Shown here one piece after another: positions 36,884-46,670 of a stretch of 64,000 bases of DNA (within the stretch, counting starts at the first letter, position 1; the number at the start of each line of letters is the position of its first letter). The translations under genes were made by a program, and so were the position numbers. Source of the stretch: CAWBAT01 sp963810905 (GTDB lineage: Bacteria; Acidobacteriota; Terriglobia; Versatilivoradales; Versatilivoraceae). The notes below the pieces were generated by a model. The model had not been told where the DNA came from and did not search any database. It worked only from the letters and a program-made list of their open reading frames with translations. The DNA lies in assembly GCA_963810905.1 (NCBI GenBank), contig CAWEPG010000015.1, forward strand, positions 248,001 through 312,000, in the 5' to 3' direction.

Positions 36884-38578
36884 ATGCCTGTCAGTAGAAC
36901 TAGCCTATTGCGAACATTTCCGTTTATTCTCTACTTAGTGCTGAACCTCCCACTTCTCTATGCTGCTGAAGTCACTTCGCAAAGATTGCTGGAAGCTGAT
37001 AAGGAGCCGCACAACTGGTTGACATACGGAGGGACCTACAAAGCCTGGCGCTACAGTCCTCTCGATCAGATCAAAAGGAGCAACATCAAGAAGCTCGTAC
37101 CGGTATGGACTTTCCAGACAGGAGTTGTCGATGGCGGCTTTCAGACCACCCCTCTCGTTGCTGATGGAATCATGTACATCACTTCGCCATGGAATCGAAT
37201 TTTTGCAATCGATGCTGTGACTGGGAAGGAGCTCTGGCACTACTATTATGCATACCCTAAGGACTTGAGGCCACCCGATGGCCCTTGGAATCGAGGAGCC
37301 GCATTGGGGCATGGCCTCGTGTTCATGGGAACCAACGACAACAGTCTGGTAGCAGTGGACGCCACTACCGGAAAAGAGGTCTGGAAGGTCAATATTGAAA
37401 ATCGGGACCAATGTGGATGTGCAATCACAGGGGCTCCGTTGGTTGTAAAGGATAAGGTAGTGGTTGGAGTCACCGGCGGAGATGCCGCTCATCGCGGTTA
37501 TATTAATGCCTTTGACGTCAAAACAGGCCGCAGGGCTTGGCGCTTTTGGACGATCCCCGGCCCGGGTGAAAAAGGGCATGAGACTTGGTCCGGTGACAGC
37601 TGGAAAACCGGGGGTGGCTCATCCTGGATGACTGGATCCTACGATCCGGAACTCAATTTGATTTACTGGGGAGTGGGAAACCCAGCCGCAGATTTCTATG
37701 GTGATGCGCGAAGCGGTGAGAATCTTTACACGGATTCGGTCGTCGCTTTAGACGCAGATACAGGCCAGCTGAAATGGTATTACCAGGAGATCCCTCACGA
37801 TGTTTGGGATTGGGATTCAGCCTACGAGTCAGTTCTTCTCGATTTGCCCGTAAATGGCACTTTGCGAAAAATTCTCGTTAATCCCAACAAGGGGGGTTAC
37901 ACCTGGGTGATTGACAGGACCAACGGCCAATTCCTGAATGCCTGGCCATTGGCCGAAACCATTAACTGGATCAAGGGAATCGGCCCAAAGGGGGAATTGA
38001 TCGGCCGGAATGAGCCGGTTATCGGGAAACCCACTATGATTTGCCCCTGTATCGGCGGTGGACGCAGCTGGAATCATGCCGCCTACAGTCCCAGAACCGG
38101 ATTTTTTTATTCCACAGGTATGGAATGGTGCCAGAACCTTACTGCGCAAAAGGAAGAACCCAAGCAAGGGATGCCTTTCTTTGGCGGTACATTCGAATTA
38201 CGCAAGCCGCCGGACAGGGAAGCTGGCAGCCATTTCGATGCGTACGATCCCGTGACCGGGAAAAAACACTGGACCTATCAGTCAAAGTATCCGCTCTTGG
38301 CATCGGCCTTGGCAACCGGAGGAGACTTAGTCTTTACCGGAGACCCTGAAGGAAACTTTTTCGCACTGGACGCTAAGACGGGAGAAAAGGTTTGGAGTTT
38401 CAAAACAGGATCCGGTCATAGGGGTTCGCCCGTCACCTACTCTGTCAAGGGCAAACAATACATTGCTGTACCCACGGGTTGGGGATCTGCCGTGGCTAGT
38501 ATCATGACTCAACTCTGGCCGGAGGCAGAAGATTTTCCGGGAGGGTGCACGTTGTTTGTCTTTGCCTTGACGGAGTGA
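36884..38578 (+). CDS. PQQ-dependent alcohol dehydrogenase (quinoprotein), periplasmic
   Basis: 564 residues with a signal peptide (to about 27). Eight-bladed PQQ propeller with repeated W-motifs (AVDATTGKEVWKVN, ALDADTGQLKWYY, ALDAKTGEKVWSF). The catalytic Asp 309 is followed two residues later by Asp 311 (DVWDWD). That second Asp marks lanthanide-using enzymes such as XoxF and PedH. The vicinal Cys-Cys seen before NRG in methanol dehydrogenases is absent (GPWNRG). A CGC lies at 177-179 instead. The next gene is a cytochrome c, its likely electron acceptor. No PQQ biosynthesis genes are in the window. Confidence 0.9.
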   Translation: MPVSRTSLLRTFPFILYLVLNLPLLYAAEVTSQRLLEADKEPHNWLTYGGTYKAWRYSPLDQIKRSNIKKLVPVWTFQTGVVDGGFQTTPLVADGIMYITSPWNRIFAIDAVTGKELWHYYYAYPKDLRPPDGPWNRGAALGHGLVFMGTNDNSLVAVDATTGKEVWKVNIENRDQCGCAITGAPLVVKDKVVVGVTGGDAAHRGYINAFDVKTGRRAWRFWTIPGPGEKGHETWSGDSWKTGGGSSWMTGSYDPELNLIYWGVGNPAADFYGDARSGENLYTDSVVALDADTGQLKWYYQEIPHDVWDWDSAYESVLLDLPVNGTLRKILVNPNKGGYTWVIDRTNGQFLNAWPLAETINWIKGIGPKGELIGRNEPVIGKPTMICPCIGGGRSWNHAAYSPRTGFFYSTGMEWCQNLTAQKEEPKQGMPFFGGTFELRKPPDREAGSHFDAYDPVTGKKHWTYQSKYPLLASALATGGDLVFTGDPEGNFFALDAKTGEKVWSFKTGSGHRGSPVTYSVKGKQYIAVPTGWGSAVASIMTQLWPEAEDFPGGCTLFVFALTE

Positions 38579-38642
38579 TTTTCTTGGTGCGTGACTATTA
38601 GAGAATGGCAATTTTTTAATCGTGGGGAGGAATTTTAACTTT

Positions 38643-39605
38643 TTGAAACGATATTCAACATTAACCGCTCTGCTTCTCCTAACCGCCTTTTTTATTCATG
38701 GCGCTCTTTTCCGGGCTACACCACAATCTTCTTCTCCACTGTCGGCATATGATCTCTCCAACCCGGCTTTGATCGCTCAAGGAGAAGGTCTATTTGCCCA
38801 GAACTGCGCGGTGGGATATTGCCATGGTTCTGCAGGGCGCGCCGGTCGCGGCCCCAGGTTGCGAGGCCGAGAATGGGACAAGAATTATCTCTTCAAGGTC
38901 ACCATGGAAGGTGTACCCAATTCCTCGATGCCCGGTTGGAAAGACCGATTTACCGAACAGGAAATCGCATCAGTCATCGCCTACATTCTGACACTCTCCA
39001 AGCCAGGCCCTGATGCGCAAGAATCTCCTTCAATTTCGGCGCCTTCCCCTGCAGCTCAACCGGGCGGAAACCCCAAGACAACTCCCCCCACTGTCCCAGA
39101 TGGTTCCGCCCCCGTCGCCAAAGAATCGAGTGGCATCGTCGGAGACCCACAGAGAGGGAAGTTACTCTTCTTTGATGCAAGCAACGAGATCAACTGCGGA
39201 TTATGCCATAGGATTCGAGGGGCAGGAAATGATGTCGGGCCGGATCTCAGCAAACAAGCAGCTCGGCCTGCCCGAGATATTTTCAAAGACATTTTGCTAC
39301 CGTCTGCTGCTATAACGACTGCCCGCAAACCAGTCCAACTCACAACACGTAAGGGTGAGACGATCACCGGGGTTTTATTTGAAGAGACTACATCAGGCGT
39401 AAAGATTTTCGATCTGGCAAGCTTACCCGCCGTGCTTCGAACAATCCCAAGGGATCAGGTGCAATCTCTAAAGGATGAAAGCCACTCTCCCATGCCTGAT
39501 CGGTATGCGGAGATTTATACGATTCGACAACTCCTTGATCTTATTGCATTCCTTAAAGACGCCGACCCGAAAACATCGCAAGTTCGTTTGACTGACCTCT
39601 TTTAG
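38643..39605 (+). CDS. Di-heme cytochrome c, exported
   Basis: About 320 residues from a TTG at 38643, eleven bases after GGGGAGGA. A GTG at 38622 lies before that ribosome site and is less likely. A hydrophobic signal segment starts the protein. The first heme site is atypical, C55-AVGY-C60-H61 (CX4CH). The second is standard CGLCH (185-189). A proline/serine linker separates the two domains, and the C-terminal part (GETITGVLFEE..., IPRDQVQSLK) resembles heme-binding domains of large membrane-associated dehydrogenases. It should take electrons from the PQQ dehydrogenase just upstream. Confidence 0.85.
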   Translation: MKRYSTLTALLLLTAFFIHGALFRATPQSSSPLSAYDLSNPALIAQGEGLFAQNCAVGYCHGSAGRAGRGPRLRGREWDKNYLFKVTMEGVPNSSMPGWKDRFTEQEIASVIAYILTLSKPGPDAQESPSISAPSPAAQPGGNPKTTPPTVPDGSAPVAKESSGIVGDPQRGKLLFFDASNEINCGLCHRIRGAGNDVGPDLSKQAARPARDIFKDILLPSAAITTARKPVQLTTRKGETITGVLFEETTSGVKIFDLASLPAVLRTIPRDQVQSLKDESHSPMPDRYAEIYTIRQLLDLIAFLKDADPKTSQVRLTDLF

Positions 39606-39963
39606 TCCAATACTCGCCAACAAACATCGGCTGTCATCTGAGCATATTTCAGACTATGCACTCTTCCGCTCTCACTTAAACGCGAATCCGGATGCTCAGA
39701 AAGAAAAGAATCATAGGCTCTCCTCTCCCCAACGCGGGGGAGGGGCTGGGGGATCGCACGCCTGTCGAAGTCGGACGACGCCGATGAAAATCACGGCCTC
39801 GCAGGAGCTCGGCTCTCCACCCGTTAACTTGGAAATCCGGGTTCAAAACTCTTTCACGGTTTTCTCTTTGCGTTTTTGGAATTCTTAGAATACATTCGCG
39901 TGGCTATTTCCGGGGGGACTCGCCTCCGGATGTCATAACCCGTGAAGGAGACCAGGTTCAACT
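39606..39963. other. Intergenic region with a G/C-rich inverted repeat
   Basis: No gene is visible. CCTCTCCCC-AACGCGG-GGGGAGGGG near 39722-39746 forms a strong hairpin of a type often dispersed in genomes. The end of the region (GTGAAGGAGACC near 39941) supplies the ribosome site of the following gene. Confidence 0.5.
39722..39746. repeat. CTCTCCCC/GGGGAGGGG hairpin
   Basis: CTCTCCCC and GGGGGAGGGG pair around a short AACGC loop. There is no clean T-run, so terminator function for the cytochrome gene 120 bp upstream is doubtful. A small palindromic repeat is as likely. Confidence 0.45.
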
Positions 39964-40923
39964 ATGGTTCTACATCTGACTGAAGAAAATGTGCGTCAAG
40001 TATTGACAATGCCAATAACCATTGACGCTGTGGAAGAAGCTTTTCGGTTACTGGGAATCGGGCAGGCCGAAAATCTGCCTCGCCGGCGTCTGCATTCTTC
40101 CAGGGGCATGTTCAATATCATGTCGGCTTCACTTTCTGGCGCCGGATACATGGGATACAAGTGCTACACGGTATTCCCTGGAAAAATGAAATTCCGTGTC
40201 TTCCTCCACAGCTCGGCTAATGGGGAATTACTGGCAATCATGGATGCCGATCTATTGGGTCAAATGCGCACTGGCGCCGCCTCCGCTGTGGCGACTCGCT
40301 GGATGGCTCGCGCCGATAGCCAGGTTGTAGGCATCATTGGAATAGGCTGGCAGGCCCGCAGCCAACTTGAGGCGGTTTGTCAGGTGCGCTCCATTAACAA
40401 AGTATTGGCTTACAGCCGCAATGCGCAAAACCTGCAGAAGTTTTGCCTGGAAATGCAGGAGAAATTGAATACAGTTTGTATCCCCGCACGTTCTCCGGAG
40501 GAGGCCGTCGAGGCGGCTGATATTCTCATTACCATCACCAGTTCCGATACGCCCGTGTTCCAAGGAATCAAGCTTCAACCGGGAACCCATGTCAATGCAG
40601 CGGGGTCAAATTTTATTGTCAGGCGGGAGCTAGATGAGACGGCTGTGAGGAAGTGTCGATCGATCGTGGTCGATTCAAAAGAACAAGCCAAACTCGAATG
40701 CGGGGAGTTTCTTTACCCGCTGGAAAGGGGGCGTCTCACATGGGATCAGATTCGGGAACTTGATGAAGTCGTGACGTCACGGACTCTACCGAGAACAAAT
40801 CCTAAAGACATCACTCTCTTTAAATCCCACGGGTTGGCTCTTGAGGATATTGCAGTGGCCGCCCGCGTGTACCAAATGGCACTCGAGGAAAATATCGGGG
40901 AAAAGTTAGCGCTGGAGGGTTAA
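39964..40923 (+). CDS. Ornithine cyclodeaminase / mu-crystallin family protein
   Basis: 319 residues, ATG preceded by GAAGGAG. A Rossmann NAD(P)-binding region follows LGQMRTGAASAVATRWMA and GIIGIGWQARSQLEAV. The family includes ornithine cyclodeaminase, alanine dehydrogenase and ketimine reductases. Which reaction applies here cannot be told. It ends 53 bp from the end of the convergent activase gene. Confidence 0.85.
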   Translation: MVLHLTEENVRQVLTMPITIDAVEEAFRLLGIGQAENLPRRRLHSSRGMFNIMSASLSGAGYMGYKCYTVFPGKMKFRVFLHSSANGELLAIMDADLLGQMRTGAASAVATRWMARADSQVVGIIGIGWQARSQLEAVCQVRSINKVLAYSRNAQNLQKFCLEMQEKLNTVCIPARSPEEAVEAADILITITSSDTPVFQGIKLQPGTHVNAAGSNFIVRRELDETAVRKCRSIVVDSKEQAKLECGEFLYPLERGRLTWDQIRELDEVVTSRTLPRTNPKDITLFKSHGLALEDIAVAARVYQMALEENIGEKLALEG

Positions 40924-40976
40924 TCCGGTGATCTTGCCACTCGATGTGCGCTAAAGCCACGCCATTTCAGAAAAAA

Positions 40977-43900
40977 TTAGGCAACAAGAATCCCCGTGTC
41001 CAATGAGGCATTGTTAGCACCCTCGACAGCCTCTCGATTGGCTTCAATGACCCCTTCCTGCCTCAGGCGTTGCTCGTATTCGGTCAGCCGCGCTTCGATT
41101 TCCTGCTCTTTTATTCGCCGTTTGATGATCTCTTCACGGTATCGTCGCAGGAAATAATCAATCGTTTCAACGCGAATCCGGATCGATCCCGACGGCTTGT
41201 TCTCATCGAGGTCTTTGAAACAGAAGTACGGAGTGCCCGATTTTTCGATAATTCCTTCAATGACTCCATAGATGGGAGCATCGTGGCCGCACTTGAAGTT
41301 TGATACTTCCAGCGCGACCAGGTTGGGATGTCTGGCTGTGAATTTGGCGGCCCAGATCTTGTGATTGGTGCTCGCCGAATACGAGTTCTTCCACGCATCG
41401 TGGATGTCGAGTGGATGTTGGATGATTCCTGCCCGCACCTCCTCACCAAACAGCCGTTCGAGCAAATCTTCATCCAGCGGGAGCGTGCTTTGGGAGAAGA
41501 TCGGATAACCAAGCTTCTGAAATTCGTCCATGATCTCGTGATTTAGACCGGGGTCATGATGATAGGGCCGACCCAGCATCACAATGCCGATGCGGTCTTC
41601 GCGTTCCAGTTGGTCCATGGCATCACGGGCTCTCCGACGAATGCCCTTTTCATACTCTTCCAACGCCTTGAAGCCGGCCTCAATCGCTCTTTCGTTTTCT
41701 CCCCTTGAGACCCCCAGAATTGGCTCCCAGGCTTCAAATAGTTGGTAAGCCAGCAGTTTTCGATCGGTGAAGTTTAGGATAGGGCTCACGTATGCGATGC
41801 CGGCGGAGGCAAATACGTCGTTTTCCTTCGTATATGCTGCCTTCACTGTCTCTGGCGTGGCTGTCACCGTGGGGCAGGCATTGATGCCCGTGAGGTTGAC
41901 GAGCGACGAATGGAGTACGTCAAACATGGGGAAGAAAATCACATTGAGTGGCTTATTCTGCGACTTAACCGTTAACAGATTGTGGACGTGCGCGATGCCG
42001 ATCTTAGCGGGGAAACAGGGATCGATCGCACCCCGGCTCGAACCTGCGCGATACAATTCGCTGCTGGTGTAGTCGGAGTAGATGATGTTTTGGGAACGCA
42101 GTCCCAGACTCTCAAAATAGGCATTAAACAATGGGGCGTAAACGTATTGGTTGAGCACCCGCGGAAGCCCCACTCGCAAGTCCGCGCGTTTCTTCATCAG
42201 CTCAACGCGCGCTCGGGTCGCTGCAGGAGTCAGCCAATTCACTTGTGGCAGAGGATCTGCAAGACTCGGCAGATTGCGGAACCGGAATGGTTCGCGTGAC
42301 GCGATTTCGACGAAGTTCGGAAAAGACGCTTTGATCGAGTCAATGTTGGACTTAATTTCCTTCATCGACTCCATGTCTTCAACCGTGCCCTTTTCACAGG
42401 TGGCAATGATGAGTCTTTGTTCGCCAGCCTCCAGCGGGACTTTAGACACAGGGGTGATCGGAACAAAATCCGAAGAGCCCACCGTCTTGACATCGATAAA
42501 CGTGCGGAGACAGTTGTTTTTACAGAAGTAACAGCGGGTGTCTTCGTTGCGTGTCGAGCGATAACTGATGCTGCGCACTCCATCCAGACCAATGAACGTC
42601 GTCTTGAGTCCGTTCATCCAGAGCCTGCGCACTTCGACCGCTGCGCCAATCGCACCCGATTCTCCGCAATGCTGGTGAACGATGATTTCCGGTTCCCGAC
42701 CGGCAGCACGGAAGCTATTGCGGATAAAATCCACTTCCGCTTTGACAACGGCCATGTTGTTTTGCGTTCCACCTTGCAAAATAAATCGTGTGCCAAGAGC
42801 TGCCAAGTTTGGCACGCTAGCCACGTAGAGAAAGATGTTCTTCGGCAACACGGCTGCCAGCCCAGCCAGAATCTCCTCTGCGCGCCAACCTTGGCGCTGG
42901 AAGTTGACAATGTCCGATTGCATGAACACGGCACAACCGTAGCCGAAGAGCGGCATGGCCTGGGCGGCAAAGGCTTTGTCGGCATAGTCTTCCACCGGCA
43001 AGCTGAAACCCTCAGCCGTTGACTGCAGGAAGTAGCCGTTGCCAGCGGAGCACTGAGTATTCAACTTGAAGTCCTTGACCCGTCCATTTTTCAGGATGAT
43101 TAGTTTGATGTCCTGTCCACCCACATCGACGATGACGTGAGGGTCATCGTAATACTTGAGCGCCGACTCGGTGTGCGCCACCGTCTCCACCAAGGCCACA
43201 TCCGCCTTTAAGACATCCTTCAGAATATCCTTGGCGTAACCAGTAGTGGCCACCCCGAGGACCTCCATGCTGGAGCCCTGCGACTCAACCTGGCGCTGCA
43301 AGTTGTCGAACATATCAATCGTGTCTTGAATTGGGTTTCCATTGGAAAGCTGGTAGGCTTTGCAGAGAACGTCGCCGTCTTCGGAGAGCAGCACAGCCTT
43401 GGTCGAAGTCGATCCTCCGTCCACCCCCACGAAACCTCGAACCGTCTGCCCTCTGGAAAACTTCGCCGGGATAAATTTCGGGCGACGGTAGGCTGCTTTG
43501 AAGGTCTCAAGCTCATCCTTGGTTTTTACTAGTCCCTGGGCGCCCGATTTAGCCTTTTCTTCAGCGCGACCATAATCGATGTAGTAGAGCAGCTTTTCGG
43601 TGCCAACGTAACGGCCGACATCCTCCTCCTCGTCCCTTCCAAATTCAATGGCTCCGAGGGCGGCAAAATACTGCGCGTTCTCGGGTACTTTGATCAACGC
43701 TTCAGGAATGGCCCCGTCCGGGATCCGCACCTTGCGATCTTCCCACATTTTGGGAATATTGGCCTGCCAAGCTTCACGCATGCCGCGAATGAACGTGTTC
43801 GGCCCGCCAAGCAAGAGCACATGGGGCAATAGCGTGTGACCTCGCGTCAAGACCGTCAAGTTCTGCAATACTATGGCTTCAAACAAGGAAGCCATCAGCT

Positions 43901-44489
43901 CGATTGATGGAGTCCCAACTTTCTGCAGGCTGTTGATATCCGTTTCCGCAAAGACCCCGCACTTGCCCGCGACTTTGTGCAGCTTGACCCCGCGGTAACA
44001 CTGCTCACATAGGTCGTTTGGAGGAATTTTCAGCTTGGCGTTGATCTTGTCGATCACTGCACCCGTTCCTCCGGCGCATTTGTCGTTCATCGAGGGAATC
44101 TTCTTTTTGCGGTTACTCTCCTCGTCATTCCGAAAAATGATGATTTTAGCGTCCTGGCCACCGAGCTCGATAACGGAAAACACTTCCGGATGGAGCTTTT
44201 CAACCGCCAAGGAAACTGCCGTGACCTCCTGAACGAATTTCGCCCCGATCATTTCGGCCAAAGTGGTGCCACCCGAACCAGTCATGAAGACGCGTGAATT
44301 GCCGGTCGTAATACCTACTTCAGTTTCAATCCGCTGCAGGAATTCCAGGGCCTTCTCCGGCTGCTGGGTCTCATGACGCTGGTAATCCTGCCACAGGATG
44401 CGGTCTTTGCCCGGTTCTGTGACTACCGCCTTCACGGTTGTCGATCCCACATCGAGCCCCACCATGTATTGGAGATTGTGAGTCGCCAT
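40977..44489 (-). CDS. Tandem 2-hydroxyacyl-CoA dehydratase-type activase with DUF2229 region
   Basis: 1170 residues. Two ASKHA-fold BadF/BadG/HgdC-like ATPase domains lie in one chain: residues 8-285 (GLDVGSTTVKAV, ELGGQDAKI, C138 in DKCAGGTG, C177 in GKCGVFAE) and 353-625 (GVDGGSTSTKAV, DVGGQDIKL, C480 in TQCSAGNG, C519 in YGCAVFMQ). In HgdC homodimers two such Cys per subunit hold one 4Fe-4S cluster between subunits. Here both halves keep the same 39-residue spacing, so one chain could bind it alone. C653, C656 and C660 (CYFCKNNC) begin a DUF2229-like region, followed by an HgdB-like end. By family it is an ATP-driven low-potential electron injector. It starts 18 bp after its likely client gene. 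Confidence 0.88.
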   Translation of the reverse strand: MATHNLQYMVGLDVGSTTVKAVVTEPGKDRILWQDYQRHETQQPEKALEFLQRIETEVGITTGNSRVFMTGSGGTTLAEMIGAKFVQEVTAVSLAVEKLHPEVFSVIELGGQDAKIIIFRNDEESNRKKKIPSMNDKCAGGTGAVIDKINAKLKIPPNDLCEQCYRGVKLHKVAGKCGVFAETDINSLQKVGTPSIELMASLFEAIVLQNLTVLTRGHTLLPHVLLLGGPNTFIRGMREAWQANIPKMWEDRKVRIPDGAIPEALIKVPENAQYFAALGAIEFGRDEEEDVGRYVGTEKLLYYIDYGRAEEKAKSGAQGLVKTKDELETFKAAYRRPKFIPAKFSRGQTVRGFVGVDGGSTSTKAVLLSEDGDVLCKAYQLSNGNPIQDTIDMFDNLQRQVESQGSSMEVLGVATTGYAKDILKDVLKADVALVETVAHTESALKYYDDPHVIVDVGGQDIKLIILKNGRVKDFKLNTQCSAGNGYFLQSTAEGFSLPVEDYADKAFAAQAMPLFGYGCAVFMQSDIVNFQRQGWRAEEILAGLAAVLPKNIFLYVASVPNLAALGTRFILQGGTQNNMAVVKAEVDFIRNSFRAAGREPEIIVHQHCGESGAIGAAVEVRRLWMNGLKTTFIGLDGVRSISYRSTRNEDTRCYFCKNNCLRTFIDVKTVGSSDFVPITPVSKVPLEAGEQRLIIATCEKGTVEDMESMKEIKSNIDSIKASFPNFVEIASREPFRFRNLPSLADPLPQVNWLTPAATRARVELMKKRADLRVGLPRVLNQYVYAPLFNAYFESLGLRSQNIIYSDYTSSELYRAGSSRGAIDPCFPAKIGIAHVHNLLTVKSQNKPLNVIFFPMFDVLHSSLVNLTGINACPTVTATPETVKAAYTKENDVFASAGIAYVSPILNFTDRKLLAYQLFEAWEPILGVSRGENERAIEAGFKALEEYEKGIRRRARDAMDQLEREDRIGIVMLGRPYHHDPGLNHEIMDEFQKLGYPIFSQSTLPLDEDLLERLFGEEVRAGIIQHPLDIHDAWKNSYSASTNHKIWAAKFTARHPNLVALEVSNFKCGHDAPIYGVIEGIIEKSGTPYFCFKDLDENKPSGSIRIRVETIDYFLRRYREEIIKRRIKEQEIEARLTEYEQRLRQEGVIEANREAVEGANNASLDTGILVA

Positions 44490-44507
44490 CGTGCCCTCCT
44501 TAAAGGG

Positions 44508-46286
44508 CTAGTTTCCTGAGGCTCCCAGTGGAACCGCCATGCGTGTGCGGCGCCAGAACCGGGAATCCCGATCCATACGATCGCTGACGTGCAGGATGAA
44601 CTGGGCTGCGGTGCCCGCGAAACCCCGGTGATGCGGCACGTGATAGAGGGGTCGTCGTAACTCCTGATGCTCTGCAACATACTCCTTGATAATTTCGAGC
44701 CGTTTGCCGGTAGATTCTAAAGCCTTCTCGAATTCAGCTCTGGCTTTGGCTTTCGCTTCTCCGAGCGCCATCTGGACCCTGCTGTGAGCGTTGACCTCAC
44801 CCTCACCGGAAGTCTCAATGGGCAAGAAGATCATATCTTTAAATTTGTTGATCACCGCCGACTGAACGCCGTCAGACTGGCTGGAAGGCATGCAACCAAA
44901 CGGTTTCAGAGCGAGCACCATGTGCACGCGATTGTTTACGGTGTAATAGACATTTTTCCCGACCTCGAGGTGACCTTCTCCTCCCCGGGTAAACTTGTTG
45001 TAGAATGGAGCGGCCAACCTTGCCAATTCTTTCTGGGGCACCAACTCGTGGGTAAGTCCCCCCAGTTGGCGGATGATCCGATGATAGAAATGGCGCCAGA
45101 GGACTTCCCCGACGAATATCCCCACGAACTTTCCGGCATACTTCAGTTCGAGCTTGGCTCGATCCTTCAGCTTCCACCATCCCAAGGGACGCTGATGCTC
45201 TTCCACCGCCTTCTTGCGGGCGTGATTGTACTTTCCCTGGTACAACAGATAAGCAGCCCAGGTGGCAATAGGCTCCGGAAGGACCTGAGCACCTTCACGT
45301 TCCAGGAACGCAAACATATTGAAGTTGCCGTCACCTTCGGTCGTCTGCGCCCAAAATTCGCCTGTGATCTTGACGATAGGTTTGATCCGCGTGCGGTCCA
45401 CTTCGATCGTGTCAATCAAATCCTTCACCCGACGAAGAGCATCCACGTAAATGTCTCCGTAGAGATGCTCCCGGATCTTGCCTAGTGTATTAAAAATATT
45501 CCTCACGGTTTTCTTTCGCACGAGATACCCCCGGCTCCACTGGGGAGCTGAGCTCATGATTTCAAACGGTGGCCGCTCACGCAGAACGGAGCACAAGATG
45601 TCCACGACCTCTCTAAAAACCCGATTGGTCTCTCCTTTATTCACTTCATACGGGCGAATTTGATAATTCATGTCTTGAATCACATCACCCAAATGCAAAG
45701 CGTTTAACATACCTAATCCAAAGTCGACGTTAAACTTCAGTCCTGGCTCGCCCGAAGAGGCTTTCAAACCGTCACTATCGTGAAACAGAAGGATTCGGAA
45801 CCCATCAAATCCCGCATTTTTCAACGCATAGCGGTATTCTGCCTCGTACATACCAAAGCGACACGGCCCGCAGGAGCCGGCGGTGAAAAAGACATAGTTG
45901 TCGAGGATTTCTTGCCGGGAGAGTCCTTGGGACTCCAACGATTGCAGATGCTGGACGAGGTTTCCTACGGTGAAGTATGTGGGGTTGCACTGTCCGTTGT
46001 TCCCGTACTCCTTACCAATCTGGAAGGCGGCCACATTCGGCGTGGGCACCTTTTCACAACGATAGCCGCTGCCTTCGAAAACTGCCTTCATGAGATCTTC
46101 GTGCTTCCATGTCAGTCCGCCGAACAGAAGCGTTACTTTGCTCCGCTCCTCTGCTGTAAACGCTCTTTCTACCGGGCGGTGGAAGTGCTCAAAAGGGAGC
46201 AGGCCAGCTTCGCGGCGCAGTCTGGCTCTTTCTGCTTCGAGCCGCTGTCTTAATTCTTCCGGAGTTTGAATACCGACTAGTTGCAT
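44508..46286 (-). CDS. HgdB-like 2-hydroxyacyl-CoA dehydratase / double-cubane-type FeS protein
   Basis: 592 residues, first gene of the pair with the tandem activase. Cluster-binding candidates are the Cys in NNGQCNPTYFT, SCGPCRFGMYEAEYR and PFGCMPSSQSDG. The large helical remainder is like the activase-associated family (COG3580/3581 type). Known relatives include dehydratases acting on 2-hydroxyacyl-CoA and double-cubane [8Fe-9S] reductases of small molecules. No CoA transferase or acyl-CoA gene is nearby, so a dehydratase role is not supported by context. Start ATG at 46286 is preceded by a GGAG-containing stretch. No frame breaks. Confidence 0.8.
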   Translation of the reverse strand: MQLVGIQTPEELRQRLEAERARLRREAGLLPFEHFHRPVERAFTAEERSKVTLLFGGLTWKHEDLMKAVFEGSGYRCEKVPTPNVAAFQIGKEYGNNGQCNPTYFTVGNLVQHLQSLESQGLSRQEILDNYVFFTAGSCGPCRFGMYEAEYRYALKNAGFDGFRILLFHDSDGLKASSGEPGLKFNVDFGLGMLNALHLGDVIQDMNYQIRPYEVNKGETNRVFREVVDILCSVLRERPPFEIMSSAPQWSRGYLVRKKTVRNIFNTLGKIREHLYGDIYVDALRRVKDLIDTIEVDRTRIKPIVKITGEFWAQTTEGDGNFNMFAFLEREGAQVLPEPIATWAAYLLYQGKYNHARKKAVEEHQRPLGWWKLKDRAKLELKYAGKFVGIFVGEVLWRHFYHRIIRQLGGLTHELVPQKELARLAAPFYNKFTRGGEGHLEVGKNVYYTVNNRVHMVLALKPFGCMPSSQSDGVQSAVINKFKDMIFLPIETSGEGEVNAHSRVQMALGEAKAKARAEFEKALESTGKRLEIIKEYVAEHQELRRPLYHVPHHRGFAGTAAQFILHVSDRMDRDSRFWRRTRMAVPLGASGN

Positions 46287-46670
46287 TGCTCCTCCACCTT
46301 GTCGGGGAACAAATTATCTTGAGAACATTGAAGAAACTGATGGACGGTTTTTCATGCGGGGCACCCCTTGACGGGTCGTCTAAGTTCGCGACTCCACTCG
46401 CCTTCCCACGGGGTCGATAAGGTTTGAACCTGGCTTTAACTTCAGGCGAAATTTGTTCAAGCAACCACAGCTTGCGAACATCTATAGGCTGCATTATAGC
46501 CAGATCGAATTCACAACCGAATGGCCGAGGCATATTCTGGAACAATTCTCATTCCAGACTTAAATACCTGTTGAATTTTTTAACACGTCTTGGTGGTTGA
46601 TGCAAGAGAATACATTTTTTTTGGCGGAACAAACGGACAAGAACTGTGAGCCCCCCACCCGGCCTTTAGA
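46287..46670. other. Intergenic region upstream of the activase operon
   Basis: No convincing gene. A frame open on the minus strand upstream of 46545 has no family resemblance. A GGGG-CA-CCCC inverted repeat lies at 46358-46367 and AT-rich DNA at 46560-46625, which may include the operon promoter reading leftward. Confidence 0.45.

Noticed and set aside
46189..46545. Minus-strand gene upstream of the HgdB-like gene
   Set aside because: It overlaps the start of that gene in another frame, and the composition is not protein-like.
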